64,000 nucleotides of DNA from an uncultured Bacilli bacterium (GTDB lineage: Bacteria > Bacillota_I > Bacilli_A > RF39 > UBA660): positions 6,111 through 70,110 of the forward strand of contig CAKPRO010000009.1 in NCBI GenBank assembly GCA_934182615.1, in the 5' to 3' direction. The notes beneath the pieces were generated by a model. That model saw nothing but the letters and a program-made list of their open reading frames with translations, was not told where the DNA came from and did no database searches. The position numbers and the translations under genes are program-made. Of this stretch, positions 26,317 through 34,889 are shown one piece after another; the first letter of the stretch is position 1; every line of letters starts with the position of its first letter.

Positions 26317-28693
26317 ATCTTTTCCACCTTTCATTAATTGAAGCTATTCCACCTTCTATGTTATCGGCAACAATTTTCAAAACATTACATTCTTCATCTT
26401 TATATTCAAGTGCACCATTTTGAATATATATTTTATCTTTTTCATCTTTACCCAAGAATATTACATTATCAACATCTAAATTTACGATAAATTGTGGATT
26501 ATGCGTTATCATAATAATTTGTCTATTCTTGCTCATATCATTAAAATCATTTAAAATATTTTTCTTTATGGATGGTTGTGACACGTCATCTTCAGGTTGA
26601 TCAATTATATATATTCTCTTATCATCAGTTTGGTTAGATATTAAATCAAAATAGATTCTAGAATTTAAACCTGATGATAATTCTTTTGTTACATCTTTAT
26701 CTTTATCTTTGTTCCATTCATTTATTGCATTCTCAACAGAAAAAATATCGTTTATTTTATTATCTAATTCATTTTTTAGATTTAATAACTTGTTATCGTA
26801 AGAAATTTCTTTACTTCTATTATTAAATTTATCTGGAATTGTATTTGGATCAATTGAATTTATATCTTTTATACTTTTTCCTAATATTTCTTTAATTAAG
26901 TATATTAAATGATCATTTGATATTTCTTTTACCTTAGTTTTTGCGACGAATCTGTATTTTCCAACTATATTAAAGGATGTTGGTATTTTTTCTTCTTTGA
27001 TATTTGGCTTATATTTAGTTTCTTTCCTACTCTTAATATAATAATTTATGATGTTTTCCGAAAAAATCTCCTTATTATTTTCATAATTTGATATTTTTTC
27101 TGTTTCATCCGTTTCTATTCTTTTTAGTTCTTTACCTTTTTTAGTGAACTCAGTATTGATTATATTGATTTTAGATATTTCAAGCAAATTTTGTTTATTT
27201 ATATCGTTATATTTTGATATTAAAATTTTATAGTGGTCAACGCTATTTTTAATATACTCTTTATCTCCCTTCTCAAAGCAGTCATTATTCATTACTTCCA
27301 ATAGCAATGAATTGATTGATTCAAGTTTTTCAATTATTTTATTTACTTCTTTTATTTTCAAATTAATATTGTTAATAATAGTATTAGTTATATTTTTAAA
27401 GCTTAGTGACTTTGAGTTTGAATCAATGATACATATACTAAAATCTATTATCTTATTGAATGCACTGGTTTTCTCTTCTTTATTTTTTAAAACTGAAATA
27501 TAACTTTCAATTTCAGATTTATATTTTTTAATATATTTATTTACTGAAGGGGCAACAGGAAAAAAACTATTCAAGAAATTATCACTATTAAAGTTTTTAT
27601 TTTCAAACATCTTTCTTATAGAGCCTTGTCCATTAAATTCAGAAATATTTGATTTTGGTATATGTGAATTGATTTTTATATTTTTCTCATTCAAATACTC
27701 CTCATAACTATTTTTTATTTTATTATCATTTAAATAATTATAATCAGTTAACTTGTGAATTAATAGCGACTTTCCTATGGAATTATCACCTATAATAACA
27801 TTGATTCCTTTAGAAAGTTTTATATTATGTTTATTTCCATTTATTTCTATATCTATACTATCCAAATATTTATCTGTAACAGGGAAAAAGTTATTAACAT
27901 AATTTATTCTTTTAGTGTTTGTCATAGCCATGGCTAAACCACGAAAGGTTGGTAAACATTTTAAATATGTAAATGAAAAATCATCGTTTTCCTCGGGATA
28001 ATCGGCCCAAATATGGCAATCAGAACCTGTTATAAACTTCAATGTAATATCTTTATATTTTTCCCTGTTTCTTTCAATATAGTTTTTATTAAATATTTCG
28101 TTTATCTTTTTTTTAAATTCAAAGGCCTCAAAAAAATCCAAAAAGACCAATTCATCAAATTTTTCCTTTCCTAAACTCATGACATCATGATTTCTCGGCT
28201 CCTTGCTAGATAGGGTTGCTTTTTGATGGGCTATCATCACTACATTTAAATTAATTTCTTTTAAAATATCAAGATATTTACTTTCAGAAAATGAATTTAA
28301 TTTGTTATTATCATACAATGGTTTTCCTTTATTTTTATCAAATATTTTACTTTGTATTTTACTTATTGCTTCTTCATCTGAATCATCAAATATTGTAATA
28401 ACATGCAAAACTTTTTTATCATATGCCACCGAAAATTCAACTGCAGGAAAAACCTTTTTAATACTTCCTTTATTCTCTTCATTCTTTAATCTTTTATATA
28501 TATCAAAATCAAAGTTATCATGATCTGATATAGAGCACATATTTATTTTTCTTTCATTTAATTTTTCTATTAATAAATTTATGTTATCTATTGTCGATAA
28601 ATCTACACGATCATCACTTTCTTTATGTTTTGACGCAAAAGAATGAATATGAAAATCCACTTTATTGCCTGTTTCAACTATCTTTTCAATCAT
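26291..28693 (-). CDS. PHP phosphoesterase fused to SMC/ABC-like ATPase
   Basis: An 800-residue two-part protein. Residues ~10-270 form a PHP domain with metal ligands in FHIHSFAS, SISDHDNFD, FPAVEFSV, MIAHQKA and GSDCHIW. Residues ~285-800 are an ABC/SMC-type ATPase: Walker A GDNSIGKSLL at ~305, a long coiled-coil middle, Walker B RIYIIDQPEDDV at ~695 and the switch His in IMITHNPQFI. PHP-ATPase fusions recur in phage-defence islands, where a phosphoesterase or nuclease role is expected. Substrate unknown. The gene and its small partner are bracketed by duplicated terminators, which suggests a mobile two-gene cassette. Confidence 0.85.
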   Translation of the reverse strand: MIEKIVETGNKVDFHIHSFASKHKESDDRVDLSTIDNINLLIEKLNERKINMCSISDHDNFDFDIYKRLKNEENKGSIKKVFPAVEFSVAYDKKVLHVITIFDDSDEEAISKIQSKIFDKNKGKPLYDNNKLNSFSESKYLDILKEINLNVVMIAHQKATLSSKEPRNHDVMSLGKEKFDELVFLDFFEAFEFKKKINEIFNKNYIERNREKYKDITLKFITGSDCHIWADYPEENDDFSFTYLKCLPTFRGLAMAMTNTKRINYVNNFFPVTDKYLDSIDIEINGNKHNIKLSKGINVIIGDNSIGKSLLIHKLTDYNYLNDNKIKNSYEEYLNEKNIKINSHIPKSNISEFNGQGSIRKMFENKNFNSDNFLNSFFPVAPSVNKYIKKYKSEIESYISVLKNKEEKTSAFNKIIDFSICIIDSNSKSLSFKNITNTIINNINLKIKEVNKIIEKLESINSLLLEVMNNDCFEKGDKEYIKNSVDHYKILISKYNDINKQNLLEISKINIINTEFTKKGKELKRIETDETEKISNYENNKEIFSENIINYYIKSRKETKYKPNIKEEKIPTSFNIVGKYRFVAKTKVKEISNDHLIYLIKEILGKSIKDINSIDPNTIPDKFNNRSKEISYDNKLLNLKNELDNKINDIFSVENAINEWNKDKDKDVTKELSSGLNSRIYFDLISNQTDDKRIYIIDQPEDDVSQPSIKKNILNDFNDMSKNRQIIMITHNPQFIVNLDVDNVIFLGKDEKDKIYIQNGALEYKDEECNVLKIVADNIEGGIASINERWKRYDKNIYDV

Positions 28694-28728
28694 ACTACTA
28701 CTTCAACTCCTAACTTCTAGCTAATATA

Positions 28729-28780
28729 AAAAGACGCAGCACAAAAATCTATTAAATAGACCTGTACTAGCGTCTTTCTT
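28729..28780 (-). terminator. Duplicated terminator T2
   Basis: Same hairpin as T1 (GACGC 28733-28737 with GCGTC 28770-28774), lying between small ORF B and the PHP-ATPase start. It ends transcription of ORF B. Confidence 0.85.
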
Positions 28781-28838
28781 TAACTAATTTAAGTATATCA
28801 AATTATTTTTATTTAATCAATATATTTTGACAATTTTC

Positions 28839-29018
28839 TTATTCATCATCCTCAGAATAATAGTCATCATCTTCTAGTTCTTCTTCTTCAAAGTTAAATG
28901 AATCATACTTCTTTTCTTTTACTAATTCTTTTTGCCAATCTTCTAAATCATTATTATCTTTTTTATTATCATCTTCTGTATCAGTAAATGCTTTTATTAA
29001 GTTCCATATTAAACACAT
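28839..29018 (-). CDS. Small ORF B (MCLI... paralogue), 59 residues
   Basis: The peptide starts MCLIWNLIKAFTDTEDDN and ends in a strongly acidic tail (EEEELEDDDYYSEDDE). It has GGTGG seven bases before ATG, a promoter region in repeat R2 upstream and terminator T2 downstream, so it is a complete transcription unit. Its first ~20 codons match small ORF A. I do not recognise it; the acidic tail recalls small DNA-mimic or chaperone-like peptides but that is only an impression. Confidence 0.65.
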   Translation of the reverse strand: MCLIWNLIKAFTDTEDDNKKDNNDLEDWQKELVKEKKYDSFNFEEEELEDDDYYSEDDE

Positions 29019-29022
29019 AGTC

Positions 29023-29252
29023 TCACCACCTGAAGTTATTATATCATAGTTTTTTGTTATATATGACTATATGCTTATTTTTCTACTCTTATTTATATAA
29101 TTACTTCTCTATACTAAAATAATATTAGTATATATATCTACTGCTTATATATAATAGGTATCTTGGATACATTTAATTAAGACAAGTTTACTTGGCTTAA
29201 TTAAACACTAATAAGACTTACATAGTAAGGCTTATAGTGAACATAATAAAGA
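29023..29252 (-). repeat. Long promoter-like repeat R, copy 2 (includes hairpin family copy 5)
   Basis: Matches 24806-25030 over ~225 bases. Its variable hairpin is TTTAATTAAG/CTTAATTAAA (29172-29181 with 29196-29205, collar AC...GG) and its constant hairpin is CACTAATAAG/CTTATAGTG. TATGATATAAT (29043-29053 on the minus strand) supplies a -10 element ~20 bases before the GGTGG site of ORF B. Confidence 0.8.
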
Positions 29253-29296
29253 TAATATATAGGTATATTAAAACTAAGACTTGATATCTTAGTTTG

Positions 29297-30100
29297 TTAT
29301 TTAGTTAATGTTAATGTTTTTATTTTAAATTCTTTAGTATCATAACCCCATGGATTAGATACTAATCTTATATTATTTATTATTATATCTTCTTCTTTAT
29401 GATCATGACCATATATCCATACTGGTGATTTATATTCTTTAACTTCTGTATAGTAACAAGAGTTATTACCCCTACTATTACTTTTGTTTCTAAATGGTGG
29501 TACATGTGTTATTATTAAATCTATATTATTTGGTAAGTTATTATACCAAGATATGCTATCGTTATGTAGTTTTTGTATTTTATCTTTCTTAGATAATTCT
29601 GATAAGATAAATCTTGAATCATTCTGCATAGGATAGTTATATAGTTTATCTACTAATGTTACTGGTTTATACCAAAGGGTATCTCCCGCTAATAAGAAGG
29701 TATTATAGGTATATAGTCCTTTAGTATTATTCGTTTTATCTAGTATGATTATATCGTTATTATCTTTAAATATTTCATTTAATCTATATACTTTATTCAT
29801 ACTATTATAGTTATATTCTTTAGCCATAGGATCAGTATAGATATATTTTATTACTGGTATATAGTATTCATGATTACCTAGGACAAATATTACTTTTTTA
29901 TAGTATTTTGAACATGAATATAATAGTTCACTCACTCTATTTATATCTTCATCGATATCTCCCGCTACTACAAGGATATCTCCTTTTACTTGCATACTTA
30001 TTTTATCTTGAACTAATTTATCTATTTTGGTTATGCTTTCATTTTTACTTATGTAGTGAGTTAAGTGTAAATCAGATACGTAGTCAATGTTTAATTCCAT
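29297..30100 (-). CDS. Calcineurin-like metallophosphoesterase
   Basis: Cytosolic 267-residue phosphoesterase with all metal-site motifs: DYVSDLHL (D-x-H), VVAGDIDED (GD), VLGNHEYY (GNHE), IITHVPPF (H) and IYGHDHKE (GHxH). Substrate is not predictable from these motifs; relatives act on nucleotides, nucleic acids or phosphoproteins. AAAGGA precedes the ATG. It has its own consensus promoter at 30127-30155, so it is independent of the gene upstream. Confidence 0.9.
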   Translation of the reverse strand: MELNIDYVSDLHLTHYISKNESITKIDKLVQDKISMQVKGDILVVAGDIDEDINRVSELLYSCSKYYKKVIFVLGNHEYYIPVIKYIYTDPMAKEYNYNSMNKVYRLNEIFKDNNDIIILDKTNNTKGLYTYNTFLLAGDTLWYKPVTLVDKLYNYPMQNDSRFILSELSKKDKIQKLHNDSISWYNNLPNNIDLIITHVPPFRNKSNSRGNNSCYYTEVKEYKSPVWIYGHDHKEEDIIINNIRLVSNPWGYDTKEFKIKTLTLTK

Positions 30101-30126
30101 GGTATTTTTCCTTTCTAGATGCTTAT

Positions 30127-30155
30127 ATTATATAGAAAGATGCAAATTATGTCAA
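30127..30155 (-). promoter_or_regulatory. Consensus promoter of phosphoesterase gene
   Basis: TTGACA (complement of 30150-30155), 17 bases, TATAAT (complement of 30127-30132): a perfect match to the sigma-A consensus, about 25 bases before the coding start. Confidence 0.85.
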
Positions 30156-30180
30156 ATAAAAAACCATTGACACTTTTGCC

Positions 30181-30202
30181 TGTCAACAGTTTCTGCGGAT
30201 AA
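30181..30202. promoter_or_regulatory. Inverted DnaA-box-like pair
   Basis: TGTCAACAG, four bases, TGCGGATAA: the same arrangement as at 1157-1178 and 55912-55933 with one or two changes per half. It lies just upstream of the promoter at 30127. Confidence 0.4.
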
Positions 30203-30203
30203 G

Positions 30204-30953
30204 TTATTTATTATTACATTTCCTTATAAATTCTTTTTCGTGTTCTTTTAAATAGTTATAACTTCCTTTAATAGCGGTATCTATACTATTATTTTTATAT
30301 ATACTTGTTATTTTATCTAGTAAATTTATATTATCTATTTCTACATTATAAAAGATATCATAGCATTTAAACTTATGTTTATATATTTTTTGTATGCCGT
30401 CACTATTTAGTATTGGGTCTATGACTATTTCACTTAAGTACCATAACAAACTTGGGCTATCAAAATCTTCATACTTCCAATTTGGATATATTTCTTTACA
30501 TTTCTCAAAGAAAAGGAAATGACATAATTCATGCATACAGGTATCTATTAAATCTTCTTTATTTTTCTTATGAATATCAAAGGCTTTTTCTTTAATGTAT
30601 CTAGGACATACTGGTATTAGTCCTATTCCTACTGATATTTCTTTATATTCTTTTGGCCACTTTATATTAAAGTAATTACTTATTTCTAACATATATTTAT
30701 CATTATATTCATTCCAGATAGTGGTATATTCTTCTCTCAAGTTATTATTTTCTTTTATAAAGTTATTATATCTATCTTGAATTATGTCTTTAATATTATC
30801 TTCTTTGGTAAGTCTTTTTAATTCTGGATATAGGAATAATGTTCCTTCTTTTACTGATAATATGTTATCAGTATCTTTAAGTGTCCATGATAGTATGTCA
30901 GATGTTTCTTCAAGAGTTAAATATTTAAATTTTAATTTTGGTATGTTATTCAT
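30204..30953 (-). CDS. Putative zincin-like protein (HELCH)
   Basis: Unknown 249-residue soluble protein. LIDTCMHELCHFLFFEK at ~140 carries HExxH, with WYLSEIVIDPIL about 30 residues later supplying a possible Glu ligand. No signal peptide or membrane segment is seen. GGAGG precedes the ATG. It lies just downstream of the ABC-F gene on the same strand with 21 bases between them, so it could be co-transcribed. Sequence outside the motif does not match the other HExxH proteins in this window. Confidence 0.6.
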   Translation of the reverse strand: MNNIPKLKFKYLTLEETSDILSWTLKDTDNILSVKEGTLFLYPELKRLTKEDNIKDIIQDRYNNFIKENNNLREEYTTIWNEYNDKYMLEISNYFNIKWPKEYKEISVGIGLIPVCPRYIKEKAFDIHKKNKEDLIDTCMHELCHFLFFEKCKEIYPNWKYEDFDSPSLLWYLSEIVIDPILNSDGIQKIYKHKFKCYDIFYNVEIDNINLLDKITSIYKNNSIDTAIKGSYNYLKEHEKEFIRKCNNK

Positions 30954-30974
30954 ATTTCCTCCTATTTAATTATA

Positions 30975-32576
30975 TCATATTTTGTTTACTTTATCACGAT
31001 AATCATCATAATTACCAATATATCTAGTGATGTTTTTATTTTTTATTTCTATTATACTAGTAGCTATTTTATTTATGAAATATCTATCATGAGATACAAA
31101 TAATATAGTACCAGTAAACTCCTTTAGTGACTCTTCAAGCATTTCTCTTGTATCAATATCAATGTGATTAGTGGGTTCATCTAGAATTAAGAAGTTATAA
31201 GAATCTTGAATTAGACAGAATATTTTTAATCTTACTTTTTCTCCTCCAGATAAGTATTTTATTTTTTTATGAATGTTTTCTCCTGCAAAGAGATATTTGA
31301 ATAAAGCACTTCTTAAATATTGTTCTGGTCCAATGAAATATTTTCTGGCTTCTTCTAGTACTGATAAATTAATATCTTCAAACTCGATCTCTTGAGGAAT
31401 ATAACCTATCTTGATATTACTTCCTAGTTTTATACTATTATTTCCTTTTAATATTTCTTTGATTAGAGTTGATTTACCGACTCCATTATCTCCGACTAGA
31501 CATAGTCTATCTTGATATTTAATACTTAGATTAAGATTATTAAATATTTCTTTAGTACCATAAGATAGATTTAGATTATTTATTGTTAATACATCTTTTC
31601 CTGACCTACTAGCGGTATCAAAAGTTATATTTAGTTTTTTCTTGTCTTCTGGTTTATCTAACTTTTCTAGTTTTTCTAATCTTTTTTCGATATTGGCAGC
31701 TCTTCTAAAGAATATTTCTCCACCACTTGGTCCACAAAGCCTGCCATATTCTTTTAATCTTTTGATACTATTTTCCATAGCGGTTATTTGTTTTTGTTGG
31801 TCTTTATAGTTTTTTAATTCTAGTAATAGTCTATTTTCACTTTCTTTAATATAGTAACTATAATTGCCATGATATACTTCTATTCCTCTTTTGGTTAATA
31901 AATATACTTTGTTTATGACATTATCCATGAAATAGCGGTCATGTGATACTAGTATTATTGTACCTTTATAGTTCTTTAATGTTTTTTCTAACCAAATCAT
32001 TTTATTTATATCTAAATGGTTAGTGGGTTCATCTAATAATAAGACATCTGGTTCTTGTAATAATAATCTTATTAGAGATATGATGGTTTTTTCTCCTCCA
32101 GATAGGGTATTGAAATTTCTATTTAATATTTCTTCAGTTATATTAAATACTGGTAGTATTTTTTGAATCTTTGTTTCGTATTCATATCCTCCTAGCGAGA
32201 TAAACTTCTCTTGCAGATTCATATACTTTGTTATTACTTTATAATCTTCAGTTAAGAGTTTATCTTCATATCTTTCTAATTTTTCTTTTAGTTCTATTAT
32301 TTCTTTAAAGGCACTATTTATATAGTCTTTTACTATTATATCTTTTTTTTCAGGTATTTGACTTAAATAGCCTATACTTATATTATTTCTTATTGAAAGG
32401 GAACCGGAATCTATACTTTCTTGGCCTGCGATTATTTTTAGTATAGTACTCTTTCCACTTCCATTTGTTCCAATTAAACCTACTTTTTCTCCTTTTTGTA
32501 CTGTTACGTCTATATTATTTAATACTAAGTCAAAACCAAATGACTTACATACTTTACTTATATTTATATCTATCAT
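30975..32576 (-). CDS. ABC-F family ATPase, probable ribosome-protection factor
   Basis: Two ABC domains without membrane segments: Walker A GTNGSGKST (~35) and GDNGVGKST (~355); signatures LSGGEK twice; Walker B LLLDEPTNHLD and LILDEPTNHID. The interdomain linker (~residues 240-310) includes KRLKEYGRLCGPSGGEIFFRRAANIEKRL, resembling the P-site tRNA interaction motif of antibiotic-resistance ABC-Fs such as VmlR and Lsa. The ATG at 32576 has GGGAGG upstream; the longer frame runs through the attenuator. A leader peptide and terminator upstream support control by translation inhibitors. Resistance is inferred, the family is clear. Confidence 0.9.
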   Translation of the reverse strand: MIDINISKVCKSFGFDLVLNNIDVTVQKGEKVGLIGTNGSGKSTILKIIAGQESIDSGSLSIRNNISIGYLSQIPEKKDIIVKDYINSAFKEIIELKEKLERYEDKLLTEDYKVITKYMNLQEKFISLGGYEYETKIQKILPVFNITEEILNRNFNTLSGGEKTIISLIRLLLQEPDVLLLDEPTNHLDINKMIWLEKTLKNYKGTIILVSHDRYFMDNVINKVYLLTKRGIEVYHGNYSYYIKESENRLLLELKNYKDQQKQITAMENSIKRLKEYGRLCGPSGGEIFFRRAANIEKRLEKLEKLDKPEDKKKLNITFDTASRSGKDVLTINNLNLSYGTKEIFNNLNLSIKYQDRLCLVGDNGVGKSTLIKEILKGNNSIKLGSNIKIGYIPQEIEFEDINLSVLEEARKYFIGPEQYLRSALFKYLFAGENIHKKIKYLSGGEKVRLKIFCLIQDSYNFLILDEPTNHIDIDTREMLEESLKEFTGTILFVSHDRYFINKIATSIIEIKNKNITRYIGNYDDYRDKVNKI

Positions 32577-32589
32577 AATATTCCTCCCA

Positions 32590-32631
32590 TCAAAAAAAGT
32601 TATATGAATGTATTGCATCCATATAACTTCT
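32590..32631 (-). terminator. Attenuator terminator of ABC-F gene
   Basis: Stem AAGTTATATG/CATATAACTT followed by T7, ending just before the GGGAGG of the ABC-F gene. Upstream, ACACC...ATCTCAT in the leader ORF can pair with ATGAGAT...GGTGT after its stop, giving an alternative structure linked to leader translation. Confidence 0.8.
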
Positions 32632-32686
32632 ATTTATATATATAGATGCAGGCACGACAAAAACTCACACCCACATCTCATTTTTT

Positions 32687-32761
32687 TTACTTTAATTTTT
32701 GATGAGATAAAGGTGTGATATTTATAGTAAACATGATTACATTACCTACATATTTATACAT
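32687..32761 (-). CDS. Leader peptide of ABC-F attenuator, 24 residues
   Basis: The peptide starts MYKYVGNVIMFTINITP and is preceded by TGGAGGG. It has its own promoter, TTGACA (complement of 32803-32808), 17 bases, TATATT (complement of 32780-32785). A ribosome stalled in this ORF would free the downstream strand to block the terminator at 32590-32631. This is the arrangement known for inducible ABC-F resistance genes. Confidence 0.75.
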   Translation of the reverse strand: MYKYVGNVIMFTINITPLSHQKLK

Positions 32762-32779
32762 AAATATCCCTCCATTTAT

Positions 32780-32808
32780 AATATATTATAGTTTTTTACT
32801 TTTGTCAA
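32780..32808 (-). promoter_or_regulatory. Promoter of ABC-F leader transcript
   Basis: TTGACA, 17-base spacer, TATATT on the minus strand, ~20 bases before the leader ORF start. Confidence 0.75.
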
Positions 32809-33010
32809 TTGTTTTTACACTATAAGCCATTTGTCTTGCTAGTGTTATTTGGAGTCTTGGGTCTCCAAATAAGTATTAATTATACTTATTATATATAAGT
32901 ATGAAATATATACTTAAAGTAGTTTATTATTGGTATTTTTTTTGTTATTTTGAGTATAATAATAATGCAATATACTTGACTTTTTATAATAGTTATAGTA
33001 TCATTGTATT

Positions 33011-33122
33011 ACCGGAGAGAAATCTCGTCAGGTCGATAGCTCAATGTCGATTTTATTAAATTAAGTGTATGTTAAGTACACCGCTTGAGTTGGGGAGAGA
33101 CTACTAGATAGTCTCTTTTCTT
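33011..33122 (+). ncRNA. Candidate structured small RNA facing DUF3800 gene
   Basis: Promoter TTGACT (32976-32981), 17 bases, TATCAT (32999-33004) and a strong terminator (GAGACTA/TAGTCTC at 33097-33115 then TTTTCTTTTT) define a ~110-base plus-strand transcript without a reading frame. Predicted pairings: GAGA-GAAA-TCTC at 33015-33026, AGCTCAA (33038-33044) with TTGAGTT (33085-33091), and GTGTA/TACAC around 33065-33081. I could not match it to a known riboswitch or housekeeping RNA; no gene follows on the same strand, so it probably acts in trans. The 32810-33000 stretch before it also holds a 10-bp stem TTATTTGGAG/CTCCAAATAA. Confidence 0.65.
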
Positions 33123-33123
33123 T

Positions 33124-33852
33124 TTATGGAAATAATAGTTTATGATCGATAATATCAATATCAGAATCAATATTTGATAATGCTCTTCTTCTGGTAGTGC
33201 CTGCTATTAAATCTGCTGCTTGCACTAAGTAACTCTTACCTGAATCTTGATATGTTAATCTTATTTCTAATTTTCCATATAATATATTTTTATATTTTAT
33301 ATCATAATTAAAATTAGATATTCCATGTAGTAATTCTTCAGTTAGGCCATCTTTTAAATTATAATAACCATTACTTTTTGTAGATTGTTCATCTATATTT
33401 ATTATTAATCTCACATTTTTATGTGGGTTTATTTTTTTATCTTTTATTAATTCTTCTATGGTACTTTTAATTAGTCTTCTTATTGTGTAATCTATGTATC
33501 TTCCTTTTGATGCTTTATTATTTATAATATGATTATATACTTTTGTATTATTTATTACTAGGGCAATAGTATAATATTTACTTATGTAGTTCATAAGTCT
33601 TCTTTTATGACCTTTCTTGATATTTGTATTTTTTATTTCTTTACATTTTTTAGTACATTCTCCTTTTGTTTGTCCGCAGTAGGAACATTTTATCTCATTT
33701 ATTATTTGGCGATACTGAGTTATAAATTTATCTTTTTCTTGTTTTGATAAAAAGACTATTCCTGCATATACTGATACTTTTTCTTTTTTTGTTAATTTAC
33801 CTGAATCATCTAAATTTATATATATTTCTTGATATTCTTCTTTTTTGTTCAT
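33124..33852 (-). CDS. DUF3800 domain protein
   Basis: DUF3800 proteins have an RNase H-like fold and often sit in defence loci or retrons. The motifs are IYINLDDSGK near the start, RLIINIDEQS in the middle and YLVQAADLIAGTTRR near the end, with conserved Asp residues in each. An insert with CSYCGQTKGECTKKC (~residue 55) looks like a zinc knuckle. The ATG at 33852 follows GGGAG; the longer frame adds 20 residues without a ribosome site. Its stop lies at the terminator of the candidate small RNA transcribed towards it, so the two share a bidirectional terminator. Confidence 0.8.
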   Translation of the reverse strand: MNKKEEYQEIYINLDDSGKLTKKEKVSVYAGIVFLSKQEKDKFITQYRQIINEIKCSYCGQTKGECTKKCKEIKNTNIKKGHKRRLMNYISKYYTIALVINNTKVYNHIINNKASKGRYIDYTIRRLIKSTIEELIKDKKINPHKNVRLIINIDEQSTKSNGYYNLKDGLTEELLHGISNFNYDIKYKNILYGKLEIRLTYQDSGKSYLVQAADLIAGTTRRRALSNIDSDIDIIDHKLLFP

Positions 33853-34000
33853 ATAAGTGCTCCCTTCAATTGTTTTAATGTTTATTATAGCATGTACTTT
33901 TAATATTGTCATTAGGTTTTAAGTAATTTTGTTTATCAACAATATATGTGGATATAAGAAAAACTATAGACATAAATCTATAGCTTATATAAATACTTTT

Positions 34001-34080
34001 ATTTCAGAGCCATTTGGCCCAGTAAATATTTTTGAAAGACTTTTGGCTTTCAAAAACCTCAAACAATGTAATGTGAGAGG
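34001..34080 (+). repeat. Tandem hairpin repeat with AGAC...GGCT collar, copy 6
   Basis: The first hairpin is decayed (TTTCAGAGCCATTTGGCCC). The second is a perfect 10-bp stem (34029-34038 with 34047-34056, loop ac-tttt-gg). A third part, CCTCAAACAATGTAATGTGAGAGG-like at 34057-34080, matches the third part of the copy at 39371. The two loci are close relatives over ~80 bases. Confidence 0.8.
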
Positions 34081-34086
34081 GATATA

Positions 34087-34512
34087 TTACCTTCTACTTT
34101 TTCCTTTAGAAGATAATAGTTCTTCTCTTAAATATCTATAATATTCAATACAATTAACATATTTATTTTCTTTTTCATTAAATATCCATATAGCAGTTAA
34201 ATCTTCTAACGAGATAGCTCCCATTTGACCATCTTGTACTTTGGTATAAGGTGCTTCTAGTACTGGTCTTTTATCGTAGTAAAATAATTTATCTCCACCT
34301 CTAGTCCAAAATAATTCATTATTATGACCACCTTTTACTTTATCTTTACTTCTTGCATATCCACTAGTTATAATATCTTCTACTTGATCCATACCGGTTA
34401 CTCTATATACAAAATTATCATTTGTCTTCATAGCAATAGGACTATCTTTCCCAAAAGCTAATTCTCGGACAAATACTCTATTTCTAGTAGTTTCTATTCT
34501 ATCGTCTTCCAT
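34087..34512 (-). CDS. Unknown 141-residue protein
   Basis: Not recognised. The middle reads YRVTGMDQVEDIITSGYARS then GGHNNELFWTRGGDKLFYY, an alpha/beta pattern with R...G...G-Y that superficially recalls ADP-ribosyltransferase or RES-like folds, but no catalytic set can be assigned. A basic tail (SKGKSRR) ends the protein. It starts 2 bases after the stop of the membrane protein gene, in the P-type ATPase operon. Confidence 0.55.
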   Translation of the reverse strand: MEDDRIETTRNRVFVRELAFGKDSPIAMKTNDNFVYRVTGMDQVEDIITSGYARSKDKVKGGHNNELFWTRGGDKLFYYDKRPVLEAPYTKVQDGQMGAISLEDLTAIWIFNEKENKYVNCIEYYRYLREELLSSKGKSRR

Positions 34513-34514
34513 AT

Positions 34515-34889
34515 TTACTCCTTTTCTATAGTAGTTCTACCACTTATTCTATTATCACTATCTTTAATCCAAAGATAATATTTTTTATATGTAAAGTAAT
34601 TACTCTCTACTTTGTTATTTTCTATTTTATTCCAGCATAATGAATCTATACTGGGAACACTCTTAGTTGTTTTTAGACAGTATTCAGTTGAATCTCCTGT
34701 TGTTGTTATTATAAGTTTATTATTTTCTTTAGTAATACTTTCTATTTTAGCTATCATATTTTCATTAGGTTTAGCATAATACTGATTATTATCACTATCT
34801 GGCAAGATATTTTTTGCTGCAATGAAACTAAATACTGATAAGACAAGAATGCCACCAAGTACTATGAATGTACTATTATTATTTTTCAT
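34515..34889 (-). CDS. Small membrane-anchored exported protein
   Basis: An N-terminal membrane helix (FIVLGGILVLSVFSFIAA) is followed by a ~95-residue extracytoplasmic domain with two Cys (YCLKTT, SLCWNK) that could form a disulfide. There is no lipobox. It overlaps the P-type ATPase gene by 11 bases and is tightly linked to the unknown gene downstream. Function unknown. Confidence 0.65.
   Translation of the reverse strand: MKNNNSTFIVLGGILVLSVFSFIAAKNILPDSDNNQYYAKPNENMIAKIESITKENNKLIITTTGDSTEYCLKTTKSVPSIDSLCWNKIENNKVESNYFTYKKYYLWIKDSDNRISGRTTIEKE

Noticed and set aside
24806..29252. CRISPR array or integron attC sites
   Set aside because: There are only two copies of each repeat with kilobase spacing, no cas or integrase gene, and the hairpins are terminators or part of promoter repeats.
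33001..33122. Signal recognition particle RNA or THF riboswitch
   Set aside because: The SRP GGAAG...AGCA loop is absent, the riboswitch consensus does not fit, and no gene follows on the same strand.
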